Positions 16,930-26,400 of a stretch of DNA of 64,000 bases are shown piece after piece. Source of the stretch: Rhodoferax sp. TS-BS-61-7 (lineage in GTDB: Bacteria; Pseudomonadota; Gammaproteobacteria; Burkholderiales; Burkholderiaceae_C). The notes below the pieces were generated by a model. It searched no databases. It saw only the letters and a list, made by a program, of their open reading frames with translations, and was not told the DNA's origin. The position numbers and the translations under genes are program-made. How positions within the stretch are numbered: the stretch's first letter is position 1; every line of letters starts with the position of its first letter. Where the stretch lies: the NCBI RefSeq assembly GCF_002943465.1, contig NZ_PTQY01000004.1, forward strand, positions 248,001-312,000. Direction: 5' to 3'.

Positions 16930-18213
16930 ATGAAACGCGGTTTTTACACCATCATGTCAGCGCAGTTTTTTAGCTCGCTGGCCGACAATGCCTTGTTTGT
17001 GGGAGCCGTGCAGTTGTTGCGTAGCAGCGGTGCACCGGAGTGGCAACAAGCCGCCCTGGTCCCCATGTTTGCCCTGTTTTATGTGGTGTTGGCACCGTTT
17101 GTTGGCGCCTTTGCCGACGCCATGCCCAAGGGCCGGGTCATGCTGATCAGCAATGGCATCAAGATTGTGGGCTGCCTGTTGATGCTGTTTGGCACCCACC
17201 CCCTGATGGCCTATGCCATCGTGGGCCTGGGCGCTGCGGCCTACTCCCCCGCCAAGTACGGCATCCTGACCGAGCTGCTGCCTGCCAGCCAACTGGTCAA
17301 GGCCAATGGCTGGATTGAGGGACTGACGATTGCGTCCATCATTCTGGGTGTGCTGCTGGGTGGCCAATTGGTCAGCCCCATGATCTCGCAGGCGCTGCTT
17401 TCGTTTGACTTTCCGTTCATCACCACCAGCATCGACACTGCACCCGAGGCCGCGATTGGCATCATGATTTTTGTGTACCTGGCTGCGGCCTGGTTCAACA
17501 CGCGCATCCCCGACACCGGCGTGTCCCTGCGTGCCATGCCCAAAAACCTGCTGACCCTGCTGCCCGACTTCTGGAGCTGCAACACCAAGCTGTGGAAAGA
17601 CCGCCTGGGCCAGATTTCGCTGAGCACCACCACCCTGTTCTGGGGCGTGAGCGGCAACCTGCGCTACATCGTGCTGGCCTGGGCCTCGGCGGCGCTGGGT
17701 TACAGCGTGACGCAGGCCTCGGCATTAGTGGGGGTGGTGGCGATTGGCACCGCCGTGGGCGCGGTGGCGGCCTCACTGCGCATGCGGCTGGAGCATGCGG
17801 TGAACGTGATGCCGCTGGGCATTGCCATGGGCCTTTTGGTGATTCTGCTGAACTTCATCAACAATGTGTGGGTGGCAGCACCCTTCCTGATTTTGCTGGG
17901 CGGCCTGGGCGGCTTTTTGGTGGTGCCCATGAATGCACTGCTGCAGCACCGCGGCCACAACCTGATGGGCGCGGGCCGCTCCATTGCCGTGCAAAACTTC
18001 AACGAACAGGCCTGCATTTTGGGCCTGGGTGCGTTCTACAGCCTGTCCACCGGCATGGGCCTGTCGGCCTTTGGCGCCATCACCGTGTTTGGCGTGGTGG
18101 TGGCTGGCTTTATGTGGTGGATCAAACGCTGGCACGAGCGCAACTGCCGCGAACACGCGGCCGAAGTGACCCACCTGCTGGACATCGCCCGCAACGACAA
18201 CCTGCACGGTTAG
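16930..18213 (+). CDS. lplT: Lysophospholipid transporter LplT (MFS)
   Basis: A 427-residue, 12-helix-type major facilitator protein that flips lysophospholipids inward for re-acylation. The N-terminus ([20 protein letters not shown]) is the family hallmark, which fixes the ATG at 16930; a GTG 18 bp upstream is in frame but less likely. The usual acyltransferase partner (Aas) is not adjacent. The 3' end overlaps the convergent diguanylate cyclase gene by 4 bp, leaving no room for a terminator. Confidence 0.92.
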   Translation: MKRGFYTIMSAQFFSSLADNALFVGAVQLLRSSGAPEWQQAALVPMFALFYVVLAPFVGAFADAMPKGRVMLISNGIKIVGCLLMLFGTHPLMAYAIVGLGAAAYSPAKYGILTELLPASQLVKANGWIEGLTIASIILGVLLGGQLVSPMISQALLSFDFPFITTSIDTAPEAAIGIMIFVYLAAAWFNTRIPDTGVSLRAMPKNLLTLLPDFWSCNTKLWKDRLGQISLSTTTLFWGVSGNLRYIVLAWASAALGYSVTQASALVGVVAIGTAVGAVAASLRMRLEHAVNVMPLGIAMGLLVILLNFINNVWVAAPFLILLGGLGGFLVVPMNALLQHRGHNLMGAGRSIAVQNFNEQACILGLGAFYSLSTGMGLSAFGAITVFGVVVAGFMWWIKRWHERNCREHAAEVTHLLDIARNDNLHG

Positions 18214-19436
18214 TCCGGGGGCGCCGCAAGCTCCGAAACTTCGGGCGCGGCGTACTGCACCTGGTCACGGCCCAGCTGTTTGGCCACATAGAGCGCCCGG
18301 TCGGCTGCGGCGTAGATGCTCTCCACCACCACCTTTTGCCCCTGCGCGGTGCCGCTCACGCCAAAGCTGGCGGTGATGGGCAGCTCCACCCCCAGGTAGA
18401 CCAGCGGCGTAGAGCGCACCAGCAGGCGCAGCTTCTCGGCCACATCACAGGCGCCCGGGCGTGCGGTGTCAGGCAGCAGCACAATGAACTCCTCGCCGCC
18501 CAGCCGCGCTACGGTGTCGGTGCTGCGCACGCCACGCAGCAGCACAGCCGCCACGTGCTGCAGCATGGCATCGCCCACCGGGTGGCCATGCACATCGTTG
18601 ACTTTTTTGAAGTAGTCCAGGTCCACCATCACGCAGTGGGTGTGCACCCCTGCGCGCACCGCGCGGTTGAGCTCCATTTGGGCCTGGTGCATGAATTCGC
18701 GCCGGTTGAACAGGCCGGTGAGGGTGTCGTGGTCGGCCAAAAAGGCCAGTTCGCGTTGCTGGGCCACCAGCGCCTGGTTGCTGCGGCTAAGCTGGCGGCG
18801 CAACATGACGGCCTTGGCAAACTGGTTCCAGACCATTAACGAGGCTACCAGGGCCAAGAGGGGGCAAAAAAAGGCCACGATGCTCAGGCTGTTGTTGTGC
18901 ATGGGCGGAATCGGTGCGTGGCGCAGCAGGTAGGCAAACACTAGGTAGGTTCCCAAAAACAAGGGCACCGAGATGGCGGGCCGCATCAGCGACAGGACGC
19001 CGAACATGATGCAGATCAGCATAAAGCTCGACAGGCCAGCCCCTGCGTTGGCCACCAGATCGGCGATGCTGAGGTAGGCGCCCAGGTAGATATAGCCAAT
19101 GGACACCAAGATTTGCAGCGAGATGGCAGCAGCCGAGGCGCGCGCTTGGCGCAGAAAGTAGTGGGCGGCCACACCCCCCAGCGCCACCAGGGCGGCGGCC
19201 GTCCAGTGGGCCCGCCCCACCGTGCCAGCCCAGGCCTGGAGCTCGGGGTGATCTGCAGGCGCCTGGTACAGATCAAGCAAAAAGGCCATGGCAGCGTGCA
19301 GCGGCACCATGAGACACGCCACCCAGCGAAAGCGGCGCAGGGACTCCATGGTGCCCTCGCCCTGCACCAGGTCGTATTCTTGTTTGGTTAGCCGTGCCCA
19401 GTCCGCGTACGGCTGGTGCCAGGGGGCTTTGTTCAC
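18210..19436 (-). CDS. Membrane diguanylate cyclase (GGEEF)
   Basis: A 408-residue protein with about six membrane helices (residues 38-205) and a C-terminal GGDEF domain that makes c-di-GMP from two GTP. The active-site motif is GGEEF (313-317). The inhibitory RxxD site (R304-D307) lies exactly five residues before it, so product inhibition is expected. The start is GTG at 19436 with AAGGAG 5 nt upstream. It is the only c-di-GMP synthase in the window, which also encodes a c-di-GMP-binding-type MshE. Confidence 0.93.
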   Translation of the reverse strand: MNKAPWHQPYADWARLTKQEYDLVQGEGTMESLRRFRWVACLMVPLHAAMAFLLDLYQAPADHPELQAWAGTVGRAHWTAAALVALGGVAAHYFLRQARASAAAISLQILVSIGYIYLGAYLSIADLVANAGAGLSSFMLICIMFGVLSLMRPAISVPLFLGTYLVFAYLLRHAPIPPMHNNSLSIVAFFCPLLALVASLMVWNQFAKAVMLRRQLSRSNQALVAQQRELAFLADHDTLTGLFNRREFMHQAQMELNRAVRAGVHTHCVMVDLDYFKKVNDVHGHPVGDAMLQHVAAVLLRGVRSTDTVARLGGEEFIVLLPDTARPGACDVAEKLRLLVRSTPLVYLGVELPITASFGVSGTAQGQKVVVESIYAAADRALYVAKQLGRDQVQYAAPEVSELAAPPD

Positions 19437-19539
19437 CGCATCTCCTTGATGGCCGGAATCTTCTCAGCAAAATCCGGCAGGGACAAGTGTTTTCACACAT
19501 GCTATCGTGGGTGACCCGCCACCTGAGAAAGCCCCAGAC

Positions 19540-20025
19540 ATGTCTTCCGTGTACGACTTCGACGCCCTGCAAATCAACGGCCAGTCGGTCCCCCTGAAGC
19601 AATATCAGGGCAAGCCCCTGCTGATCGTCAACACCGCCAGCGCCTGCGGCTTTACCCCACAGTTCGCCGGCCTGGAAGCGCTGCACAAGGCGTATGGCGA
19701 CAAGGGCCTGGTGGTGCTGGGCTTCCCGTGCAACCAGTTTGGCGCACAGGACAAGGGCAGCAACGACGAAATTTTCGAGTTCTGCCAGCTCAATTACGGC
19801 GTGAGTTTCTCCATGATGGCCAAAATCGATGTGAATGGCGGCGACGCCCACCCGCTCTACCAGTGGCTGGTCAAGGAGGCCCCGGGGTTTCTCGGTACCA
19901 AGGCCATCAAATGGAACTTCACCAAATTCCTGATCGGCAAGGACGGCCAGGTGCTCAAGCGCTACGCCCCCACCGACACACCGGCCAGCCTGGCGCAAGA
20001 CATTGAGGCGGCGCTGGCGGCGTGA
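19540..20025 (+). CDS. Glutathione peroxidase (Cys type)
   Basis: A 161-residue thiol peroxidase. The peroxidatic Cys lies in NTASACGFTPQ near residue 37, and the supporting Gln and Trp lie in FPCNQFGAQ and KWNFTKFLIGKDG. It reduces hydroperoxides, in most bacteria probably using thioredoxin rather than glutathione. There is no signal peptide, so it acts in the cytosol. The ATG at 19540 was chosen because the conserved domain starts immediately after it. Confidence 0.95.
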   Translation: MSSVYDFDALQINGQSVPLKQYQGKPLLIVNTASACGFTPQFAGLEALHKAYGDKGLVVLGFPCNQFGAQDKGSNDEIFEFCQLNYGVSFSMMAKIDVNGGDAHPLYQWLVKEAPGFLGTKAIKWNFTKFLIGKDGQVLKRYAPTDTPASLAQDIEAALAA

Positions 20026-20106
20026 GCCCCCCTCTGTAGCTGTATCCAAGCCGCAAGGCTTGCTTTAGACTCACCAACATCGTGGCTCTTGCGAGGGGCA
20101 GTCGGC

Positions 20107-21027
20107 ATGGCTTCTACACCGTCATTGCGTACACGCCCCAGCCTGCTGCGGGGCTTGCCAGGCACGGCCTGGGTGCTGGCCCTGCTGTGGGCGGCCCCTT
20201 GGGCCGCGCTGGCTGACACCAGCAACGGTTTTGGTTTGTTGCTCGATGTGGGTCTGACGCTGGACGACAACGTGACCCGCGCCAAAGAAGGCAACGACCG
20301 GCTCAGCGACAGTGCCTATGCGGTCAATGTCTCCAAGGGCCTCACGCTTCCCGTGTCGGCCCAAAGCCGCCTGTTGCTGACGGGCATCGTGGGCGGTGAG
20401 CGCTTCCAGACCTACGCCGGCCTGAGCCACCTGGACGCCGCCGTGGAAGCCGAGCTGCAGTACCGCGAGTCCTCCGAGTTTTCTTCCCCCACCCTGGGCC
20501 TGTTTGCCAAGTTCAAGTTCGAGGACTACGAATCGGATGTCCGCGACGGCCACCGCTACAGCCTGGGGCTGTCCATCAGCCAGCCCCTGACCGACCGGAT
20601 CAGCTGGTCTGCCGCACTGGCCAGCAACCAGCGGCTCAGCACCAGCAAGGTGTTCAGCACCGTGGACACCTCGGCACGCGTGAACCTGGACTACGCGCTG
20701 AGCGCCCGCAAGGCCCTGTACCTGGGTGCGGAATACCGTGTGGGTGATGTAGTGTCCACCGGCCGCGCCTCGCTGGAGAACGTCACCATCTCCAAGGTGT
20801 TTGTGCTGGACAACGCCTTCACCGGTGGCCAGTTTTTCAGCTACAAGATCCATGGCAGCACCTGGCTGACCACGGTGGGCTACAACCACTCGTTGGGGCC
20901 CAACGGGTCCGTCGATGTGGCCTGGAGGCGCGTGGAGTCCACGCCGGAGCTGCGGCCCAGCTGGGCCACATCACCGCGCAGTTACATCAGCAACCAGCTG
21001 CTGGCAACGTACCTGTTGCGCTTTTAA
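20107..21027 (+). CDS. Outer-membrane beta-barrel protein, function unknown
   Basis: A 306-residue exported protein with a long signal peptide (cut after WAALA near residue 39). It has alternating polar/apolar strands throughout and a C-terminal Phe (LLATYLLRF), the usual signal for barrel insertion. It is followed at 11 bp by the triheme lipoprotein gene, so the two are surely co-transcribed. I do not recognise a named family; it resembles generic surface-exposed barrel proteins with DNVTRA-type openings. It could anchor or thread the cytochrome lipoprotein, but that is a guess from adjacency. Confidence 0.75.
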   Translation: MASTPSLRTRPSLLRGLPGTAWVLALLWAAPWAALADTSNGFGLLLDVGLTLDDNVTRAKEGNDRLSDSAYAVNVSKGLTLPVSAQSRLLLTGIVGGERFQTYAGLSHLDAAVEAELQYRESSEFSSPTLGLFAKFKFEDYESDVRDGHRYSLGLSISQPLTDRISWSAALASNQRLSTSKVFSTVDTSARVNLDYALSARKALYLGAEYRVGDVVSTGRASLENVTISKVFVLDNAFTGGQFFSYKIHGSTWLTTVGYNHSLGPNGSVDVAWRRVESTPELRPSWATSPRSYISNQLLATYLLRF

Positions 21028-21038
21028 GGGAGATCCGC

Positions 21039-23003
21039 ATGCCGTGGCAACGTAACGTATCCCTCGGCCTCTGTCTGGCATTGCCCTGGATTTTGGTCGC
21101 CTGCGGCGGTGGCGGAAGCTCAAGCGACGTAGACCCCAATGCGGCCCGCACCACGCTCCCCACCAGCGGCCCCGACAGTTTTTTGCTGTTTCCCAACCCG
21201 CAAAAACAGGACGATGGCACGCTGCAAGTGGCCTCACTGGCCTACGCTACCGCGTATTACGAGGCCATCGACCCCGCCAATGAGCGCGACACGCTGGCCA
21301 AGTTCAAGGCCAAAAACCTGTTTGGCACCGCAGCAGGCACGCTGGGCGAAGAGACCGTGATCGTCGGCGACCAGCGCGACCTGGGCTATGGCCGCAAGAT
21401 GACGGCGCGCCAAAATCCTGACGGCACCCTGGCCTTTGTGGTGGAAAACTACATGGTGGGGGCCTACGGCGCGTACAACGCACTGAACCTGGAGGCCGCT
21501 GTGATGCCCGAGGCCAAATGGCACCTGGGCACCAATGCCATCGAGTTCAGCCCCGGCCCTGGCGGCACCATCAAGTTCGTCAAGTTCTACACCTACGACC
21601 CGGTGACCGGTGCGCGCCTGATGATGGGCAACCTGGACGGTCGTGGTGCCAAGGCCATGCCCACGGTCTGTGCCTCCTGCCACGGCGGCCGGGGTGACCC
21701 CCTGACACCTGCTTTGGCGGGCAAACCCTTGTTTCCGCGGCTGATGAACGTGAAATCGGCGGTGGATGTGGTGGCCCCCAACCAGGGCGGTGTGCGGGGG
21801 GATATCGCAGCCCAGTTGCATCCGCTGGAACCCGCCTCCTTCGACTTTTCCAGCCTGCCAGGCTTCACGCGCCTGATGCAGGAGGCCAAGATCAAGACGA
21901 TCAACAAGATGGTGCTGTGCTCCCTGCCTATTACGGCGGCAGCCGGGGGCGAAGATGCCTGCCGCCGCACGGCCATTGGCAATGAATACCAGGGCACGGT
22001 GGCCGAACACCTCAAAGACATGTACGGCGGCGCCGGCCTGCCCCAGACCAACAGCGCCACCACCGACACCTATGTGCCCGCTGGCTGGGCCGGGCAGTCG
22101 GCGCTGTACCTCAACACCCAGGCACAGGCCTGCCGGGTCTGCCACCTGCTGCGTGGCAATGGCAACCAGTCCGACATCGACTTTGCCACCTTTGCCAAGT
22201 TTGATGGTTACTCAGCCCGTATCAAGGCCCACGTGCTGGACCGCGGCAACATGCCGCTGGCCAAGCTGATTTACGACAACTACTGGGCCAGCAGCAGTAC
22301 CTACACCCCCATGGGCACCTACCTGGCGGGATTGGGTATGGGCTACACCAACACGACCACCCAGCCAGGGGCTCCGGTGGCCGACCCGGGGCCGGACCGT
22401 GTGGTCAAGGCGCTGGTCACCACACTGTCAGCCAGCATGAGCCTGTATTCCAACATCTACCAGTGGAGCATATCGCCCAGCTCGCCCACTGCGGGTGCCA
22501 CACTGACTAACGCCACCAGCCTCAACCCCACCTTCACCGCGCCGGGGGACGGCACCTACTGGGTGATGCTGCGCACCGGCAAGGGTGCGGCGCAGAGCGC
22601 AGATGTAAAACTGGTGATCGTAGTAGACAGCGCCCTGACGTATACCCCGTCCGCCCTGCGCTTCAGTGACATCAAAACCATTTTGCAAGGCGTTGGCACC
22701 TGCACCGTCTGCCACACGTCGGGGATGGGTAACTCCGGCCAGCCCCCCATCTGGTACTCCAACTTTGACCGCGATGCAGACAACGACATTGACGCCACTG
22801 ACGACCATTGGTTCTACACCGAGCTGCGCGGGCGCATCAACTTCACGGACATCGTGGCCAGCCCGCTGCTGCGCAAACCTTCGGGCAACCACCACAACGG
22901 CGGCCAGCTCACGGGCTTTAACACCAGCCTCACGCCAGGAGCCGTCGGCCGGGTGAACTACGACACCTTCGTGAACTGGATCTTGAACGGCGCGCCCGAG
23001 TAG
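21039..23003 (+). CDS. Triheme cytochrome c lipoprotein with Ig/PKD-like domain
   Basis: A 654-residue lipoprotein (lipobox LVAC, Cys22, then a flexible GGGGSSS linker). Three c-heme sites are visible: CASCH (211-215), CRVCH (365-369) and CTVCH (555-559). An Ig/PKD-like domain (about 445-530) separates the second and third hemes. The ribosome site AGGGAGATCCGC precedes the ATG. No catalytic domain was recognised. A role in surface or periplasmic electron transfer is possible, especially with the barrel protein encoded just upstream. The usual decaheme MtrA/MtrC pattern is absent. Confidence 0.82.
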   Translation: MPWQRNVSLGLCLALPWILVACGGGGSSSDVDPNAARTTLPTSGPDSFLLFPNPQKQDDGTLQVASLAYATAYYEAIDPANERDTLAKFKAKNLFGTAAGTLGEETVIVGDQRDLGYGRKMTARQNPDGTLAFVVENYMVGAYGAYNALNLEAAVMPEAKWHLGTNAIEFSPGPGGTIKFVKFYTYDPVTGARLMMGNLDGRGAKAMPTVCASCHGGRGDPLTPALAGKPLFPRLMNVKSAVDVVAPNQGGVRGDIAAQLHPLEPASFDFSSLPGFTRLMQEAKIKTINKMVLCSLPITAAAGGEDACRRTAIGNEYQGTVAEHLKDMYGGAGLPQTNSATTDTYVPAGWAGQSALYLNTQAQACRVCHLLRGNGNQSDIDFATFAKFDGYSARIKAHVLDRGNMPLAKLIYDNYWASSSTYTPMGTYLAGLGMGYTNTTTQPGAPVADPGPDRVVKALVTTLSASMSLYSNIYQWSISPSSPTAGATLTNATSLNPTFTAPGDGTYWVMLRTGKGAAQSADVKLVIVVDSALTYTPSALRFSDIKTILQGVGTCTVCHTSGMGNSGQPPIWYSNFDRDADNDIDATDDHWFYTELRGRINFTDIVASPLLRKPSGNHHNGGQLTGFNTSLTPGAVGRVNYDTFVNWILNGAPE

Positions 23004-23027
23004 GAGGCAGCCGCGCACACAGCTGGC

Positions 23028-23774
23028 TCAATACCCGCGCCGCGGCCCGCTGTAAGCGTCGGTGGCGAACACAAATGGTGTCTTGCGCCCCACCAGGGTT
23101 TCGATGAGGGCCAGCTCTTGGTCGGTGTGGTTCAGGAACGGGGCGTTGCGGATGTTCTTGCCCTTGCCGCCGTCCTTCACGATGTAGAGCGGACGGTCAT
23201 GGTGTGATGCGGTCACGCTTTCCCGGCTCTCCGGGTCGTCATTGGCCTGCACCTCGGTAGCGCCGTAACACGTACAAAAGTAAGTTTGCTCGGGGTCAGA
23301 CTCCACATAAAAACCGGTGCCCCGGATGCCGATGGTGGAGGTGGAGGTGGTGACCCGCATGGGCGAGTTGCGCGACACCGACAGGAGCTTGCCCGTGACC
23401 ATGCGCAAACCACCTATCAGCAGCCCGGTGATGGAGGTGTCGGCCGGCGCGCCGGTGGGGGCTTCAATGACCAGCTTGCTGTCACCGCGCAAGATCATGG
23501 AATGGGTGTTGACCACAAAAATGACCTGGCTGTCCTTGGCGGTCTGCAGGGTGTCGCCGGGTTTGATGGGGGTGCTCAGCGTGGCGGGCTGGTCGTTGAC
23601 ACGCACATTGCCGCTGAGGCTGTAAATGGACTGTCCGGGTGGCAGTTTGCTGGGACGGTTGCCAAACAGGCTTTGCGCCTGGGCCAGCCCCATGGCGGGG
23701 CCAAAGAATCCGGCGGCCAGCGCCTGGATCAGCCACTGGCGGCGCGGGTCATCAATGTGGTCGGACGGGTTCAT
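23028..23774 (-). CDS. FecR-domain protein, exported
   Basis: A 248-residue protein with an N-terminal twin-arginine-like export signal (PRRQWLIQALAAGFFG) and a FecR-type domain (VRVNDQPATLSTPIKPGDTLQT ... STIGIRGTGFYV). FecR domains are found in anti-sigma regulators and in structural periplasmic proteins; this one has no N-terminal cytoplasmic anti-sigma domain, so sigma-factor control is unlikely. The gene converges on the triheme lipoprotein gene (24 bp apart) and lies 63 bp downstream of glcF. Function unknown. Confidence 0.75.
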   Translation of the reverse strand: MNPSDHIDDPRRQWLIQALAAGFFGPAMGLAQAQSLFGNRPSKLPPGQSIYSLSGNVRVNDQPATLSTPIKPGDTLQTAKDSQVIFVVNTHSMILRGDSKLVIEAPTGAPADTSITGLLIGGLRMVTGKLLSVSRNSPMRVTTSTSTIGIRGTGFYVESDPEQTYFCTCYGATEVQANDDPESRESVTASHHDRPLYIVKDGGKGKNIRNAPFLNHTDQELALIETLVGRKTPFVFATDAYSGPRRGY

Positions 23775-23837
23775 GGGGCCCCCTGGGTCAAACGTGTGCA
23801 ACCTGCGGCACCCGACACGGGCGACCACTCGCCAAGA

Positions 23838-25091
23838 TTATGCGGCGAACGCCGGCACCGTGGCAGACAAAGCCGCATCCAGCACCTCCACCCAGTGCCG
23901 CACCGGTGTGGGCGTGCCACCCTGCAAATGGGTGATACAGCCTATGTTGGCACTGACGATGACTTCGTCCGCCGCGGGCGCCAGGTGGCCCAGCTTGCGG
24001 TCGCGCAGCTGGGTGGAAATCTCGGGGTTCAGCACGGAATAAGTGCCGGCCGAGCCACAGCACAAGTGGGATTCGTTGGCGGCGATGCGCACCGCAAAGC
24101 CCAGCGCCGCCATGTGTGTCTCCACACCCCCCTTGAGCTTTTGCCCGTGTTGCAAGGTGCAGGGCGGGTGGAACACCAGCGCGGGCTGCTGCCGTGCGCC
24201 CTCGCCCAGCCGGGCTTTCAACGCGGGCAACAGCTCGGGCAACAGCTCGCTAAGGTCACGCGTGAGCGCGCTGATGCGTGCGGCCTTGTCCGCGTACTGC
24301 GGGTCATCGCGCAGGATGTGGCCGTACTCTTTAACCGTGACGCCGCAGCCCGAGGCATTCATCACCAGCGCATCGGCGCCCTGCTCCACATGGGGCCACC
24401 AGGCGTCGATGTTGGCGCGCATCTGGGCCTTGCCACCGTCCTGGTCGTTGAGGTGGAACTTGACGGCACCACAACACCCCGCCTTGGCCACCCGCTGCAC
24501 CTGCACCCCAGCCGCATCCAACACACGGGCCGTGGCGCTGTTGATATTGGGGGCCATGGCAGGTTGCACACAGCCTTCCAACATCAGCACCTTGCGTGCA
24601 TGTTGTTGCGTTGGCCAGGCACCAGCACGCTGCGGTGCGGGCACCTTGTTTTTGAGCACCTGCGGCAGCAGCGGGCGCACCCATTGCCCCAGCTTCATGG
24701 CAGGCGCAAACAGCGGCGAGGGTAGCCCTTCTTTCAGCGCCCAGCGCACCGCTTTTTCGCCCAGCGGGCGCGGTACCTTGGCGTCCACCATCTTGCGGCC
24801 GATGTCCACCAGGTGGCCGTAGTCCACCCCGCTGGGGCAGGTGCTTTCGCAGTTGCGGCAGGTCAGGCAGCGGTCCAGGTGCATCTGGGTGGCACGTGTG
24901 GGTGTCTGCCCCTCCAGCACCTGTTTCATCAGATAGATGCGGCCGCGCGGGCCGTCGAGCTCATCGCCCAGCAGCTGGTAGGTGGGGCAGGTGGCGGTGC
25001 AGAAGCCGCAGTGCACACACTTGCGCAGGATGGCCTCTGCGGCCTGGCCATCGGCCGTGTTTTGGTATTCGGGGGCGAGTTGGGTTTGCAT
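23838..25091 (-). CDS. glcF: Glycolate oxidase iron-sulfur subunit
   Basis: A 417-residue subunit of glycolate/lactate-type oxidase that carries electrons from the flavin subunits to the quinone pool. Two 4Fe-4S ferredoxin motifs lie at C25-C28-C31-C35 and C75-C78-C81-C85. They are followed by two CCG domains (GCCGAVKFHL and HLCCGSAGTYS). The ATG at 25091 lies 9 bp after glcE. No glcD is adjacent, so the catalytic flavoprotein must be encoded elsewhere. Confidence 0.94.
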   Translation of the reverse strand: MQTQLAPEYQNTADGQAAEAILRKCVHCGFCTATCPTYQLLGDELDGPRGRIYLMKQVLEGQTPTRATQMHLDRCLTCRNCESTCPSGVDYGHLVDIGRKMVDAKVPRPLGEKAVRWALKEGLPSPLFAPAMKLGQWVRPLLPQVLKNKVPAPQRAGAWPTQQHARKVLMLEGCVQPAMAPNINSATARVLDAAGVQVQRVAKAGCCGAVKFHLNDQDGGKAQMRANIDAWWPHVEQGADALVMNASGCGVTVKEYGHILRDDPQYADKAARISALTRDLSELLPELLPALKARLGEGARQQPALVFHPPCTLQHGQKLKGGVETHMAALGFAVRIAANESHLCCGSAGTYSVLNPEISTQLRDRKLGHLAPAADEVIVSANIGCITHLQGGTPTPVRHWVEVLDAALSATVPAFAA

Positions 25092-25100
25092 GGTCAGCGC

Positions 25101-26312
25101 TCACAGGTCGGCGCACAGGCGCCCCGGATTGAACAGGCCCAGGGGGTCAAACGCCGCCTTCAGGCGTCGGGTGATCGCATCCTTGGCCGCGTTTTTGGCA
25201 TCAAATTGGCACCCAGCCCTTATGGAATCTGCGCGAGCAGCTACAAAAACAGTAGCATTCCCACCGGCTGCGCGGGCCGCAGTCTGCAACTGGGCACCGG
25301 CCTGCTGGGGCGCCCAGAGCCAGCGCAGCCCGCCCTGCCATTCCACCAACTGTGGCCAGGGCAGGTCCAGCACCGGTGCGGTGGGCGCCACCGACAGGCG
25401 CCATAACGCCAGCTCGGGCGCAGGCGCGTCGGCAAAAAACGGCAGGCGCTGGTCGCGGCACAGGGCCCAGTCGGGGCCGGCCTGGGCGTTGTCCATGCGC
25501 TCGCCCGGCACCTCGGCCAGCATCTTGCGGCAGGCCGCCTCTACCGCTGCCACGGCACCACGCAGGCGCACAAACAGCAGGTCTTGCCCGCCACCGGGCG
25601 CCGTGGGGTCATGCACCCAGCAGCTGGCGTTGAGCGGCAGCGGCTCGCCACCCCAGCGGTGCAATTGCTCCAGCGCCGTGGCCTGGTCCAGACCAAACAC
25701 CAACGTAGCCTCGGCCGGGGCCACTGGCAAGACCTTGAGCGATACCTCGGTGATCACCCCCAGTGTGCCCATGGCACCGGCCATGAGGCGCGAGACGTCG
25801 TACCCCGCCACGTTTTTCATGACTTGGCCGCCAAAGGTGAGGTGCTCGCCCTGGCCGTTGATCAACTGCAGGCCCAACACATAGTCGCGCACGCTGCCCA
25901 CGGTGGCGCGGGCCGGGCCGGCCAGGCCGCTGGCCACCATGCCACCTATGGTCGCTACGCTCCCTGCGGTGGCGCCACCGTCCATGAAGCGCTCGCCCAA
26001 GGGCTGCGCGCGGGTCGCCACGCTAGCGCCAGACCAGGCGAAGTGGGGTGGCTCAAACGGCAGGCACTGGCCCTTTTCGGCCAGTGCAGCTTCCAGTTCG
26101 GCCAGCGGCGTACCGGCCGCCACGGTCACCACCAGTTCACTGGGGGCGTAATCCAGGATGCCGGTGTGGCTGCGCGTGTCGAGCAGCTGCGCGGGCTGGA
26201 TGGTGCCGACAAAGTCTTTGCTGCCGCCGCCACGGATCTGCAGCGGGGTGCGTTCGGCCACGGCGGTGCGGACCTGGTCCAACAGTGTTTGGAGAGAGGG
26301 TGCGGCTTGCAT
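25101..26312 (-). CDS. glcE: Glycolate oxidase FAD-binding subunit
   Basis: A 403-residue FAD-linked oxidase, somewhat longer than the family's usual 350-370. FAD-binding features are QIRGGGSKDF and the segment GGATAGSVATIGGMVASGLAGP; the C-terminus ends in LKAAFDPLGLFNPGRL. Close to the C-terminus about 19 codons (NATVFVAARADSIRAGCQF) are encoded by a dispersed repeat read in frame. The ATG at 26312 begins the conserved region; the 50 upstream codons reading antisense to intergenic sequence and the SMP-30 gene are not used. It is followed by glcF at 9 bp. Confidence 0.9.
   Translation of the reverse strand: MQAAPSLQTLLDQVRTAVAERTPLQIRGGGSKDFVGTIQPAQLLDTRSHTGILDYAPSELVVTVAAGTPLAELEAALAEKGQCLPFEPPHFAWSGASVATRAQPLGERFMDGGATAGSVATIGGMVASGLAGPARATVGSVRDYVLGLQLINGQGEHLTFGGQVMKNVAGYDVSRLMAGAMGTLGVITEVSLKVLPVAPAEATLVFGLDQATALEQLHRWGGEPLPLNASCWVHDPTAPGGGQDLLFVRLRGAVAAVEAACRKMLAEVPGERMDNAQAGPDWALCRDQRLPFFADAPAPELALWRLSVAPTAPVLDLPWPQLVEWQGGLRWLWAPQQAGAQLQTAARAAGGNATVFVAARADSIRAGCQFDAKNAAKDAITRRLKAAFDPLGLFNPGRLCADL
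25201..25256 (-). repeat. Dispersed repeat, copy E, inside glcE
   Basis: The minus strand reads GCTACTGTTTTTGTAGCTGC, then TCGCGCAGATTCCATAAGGG, then CTGGGTGCCAATTTGA. It is read in frame without a stop. The usual TTGCGCA core is TCGCGCA here, which turns a Cys codon into Arg. Confidence 0.85.
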
Positions 26313-26400
26313 GGCGCCGATGGTAAGGCGCCACCCCGCCGCTGGGCGTGAATTTTTTGGCGCCTGCACCACCAAAAATTTGGCAGCGCTGGGCCCGCGT

